Below, piece after piece: positions 63,757 through 64,000 of a stretch of 64,000 nucleotides of DNA. This DNA is from Nocardia fusca NBRC 14340 (GTDB taxonomy: Bacteria; Actinomycetota; Actinomycetes; Mycobacteriales; Mycobacteriaceae). Where the stretch lies: NCBI RefSeq assembly GCF_001618425.1, contig NZ_BDCU01000005.1, positions 1 through 64,000 on the forward strand, in the 5' to 3' direction. The position numbers and the translations under genes were made by a program. The notes under the pieces are model-generated. The model was not told the origin of the DNA and made no database searches. It worked only from the letters and a program-made list of their open reading frames with translations. Within the stretch, counting starts at the first letter, position 1. The number at the start of each line of letters is the position of its first letter.

Positions 63757-64000
63757 CTAACCGGCCGCGTCGCGGGGTAGTCCCAGAATCCGCTCGGCTG
63801 CCACGGTCAACAGGATCTGCTCGGTTCCGCCCGCGATCGACAGACAGCGGGTGAGCAGGAATTCCGAGGTGTCCTCGGTGGTCCGCGCGCCGGCCGGGCC
63901 GGCCACCTCGACGGCGAACTCGGCGACCGCCTGCCGGTGCCGCACGCCCACGAGCTTGCGCACACTGCTCTGCGCGCCGGGGTCGGCGCCGGCCAGGATC
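63757..64000 (-). CDS. Acyl-CoA dehydrogenase, C-terminal part (5' end beyond window)
   Basis: The open frame runs off the window edge and shows the last about 80 residues. VRKLVGVRHRQAVAEFAVEV is followed by LSIAGGTEQILLTVAAERIL and GLPRD, the standard C-terminus of sterol-type acyl-CoA dehydrogenases such as FadE34 or FadE26/27 relatives. It is the upstream member of the side-chain operon. Which FadE it is cannot be decided from this fragment. Confidence 0.8.
   Translation of the reverse strand, partial: ILAGADPGAQSSVRKLVGVRHRQAVAEFAVEVAGPAGARTTEDTSEFLLTRCLSIAGGTEQILLTVAAERILGLPRDAAG

Overview
This window is chromosomal DNA of a high-GC, mycolic-acid-type actinomycete. The overall look (GC-rich codons, many GTG starts, a KstR/KstR2-type cholesterol catabolic cluster, many one-component regulators) fits Nocardia or a close relative such as Rhodococcus. 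The genus is an inference. No rRNA, tRNA, CRISPR array or insertion sequence was recognised.

The main theme is sterol catabolism, in four blocks. (1) 62-10784 is a KstR2-type regulon for the last two steroid rings: kstR2-fadA6, a Ddn-like F420 enzyme, an ipdF-like SDR with fadE30, and a divergent operon fadD3-echA-fadE31-fadE32-fadE33. Two near-perfect palindromes match the KstR2 operator. (2) 13432-18930 holds kshA with a small Cys-containing partner gene, divergent from hsaA-hsaD-hsaC-hsaB, with two KstR-type boxes between them. Together these genes open ring B and cleave ring A. (3) 36550-40861 holds a KstD-like flavoprotein, kstD and a MaoC hydratase, again with KstR-type boxes. (4) 58827-64000 is the side-chain operon (partial acyl-CoA dehydrogenase, fadE28, fadE29, chsH2, chsH1, ltp2), which removes the last propionyl-CoA to give androstenedione. 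Products of blocks 4 and 3 feed KshA/Hsa, and the HIP released by HsaD is activated by FadD3.

Between these blocks lie accessory modules. They are a truncated XRE regulator beside an SDR (10.8-12 kb); rsgA; a VapBC toxin-antitoxin pair (19 kb); an HxlR/dehydrogenase pair and a lipoprotein (19.8-22 kb); an HxlR-controlled operon of nitrilase, an internally duplicated membrane protein, amidase and tautomerase (22.4-27 kb); MerR/OYE; WYL/DinB; and a CitA/CitB-like two-component system divergent from a TctCBA tricarboxylate transporter (30.9-36.4 kb).

Further along come ArsR/SRPBCC/DinB, a secreted lipase, amidohydrolase/TetR, a pyrophosphatase-like protein, an MBL hydrolase, a methyltransferase, CYTH with a frameshifted XRE regulator, a possible second toxin-antitoxin pair, a class A flavin monooxygenase, and a MoxR-DUF58-DUF4129 operon (54.2-58.5 kb).

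A striking secondary feature is the number of gene remnants at module boundaries: XRE regulator, OYE tail, DUF234-type ATPase tail, YefM tail, serine-hydrolase tail, 2'-5' RNA ligase tail, and two single-base frameshifts. This suggests repeated insertion and deletion between conserved catabolic blocks. The best candidates for an undescribed system are the HxlR-nitrilase-transporter-amidase-tautomerase operon and its two-fold repeated membrane protein.
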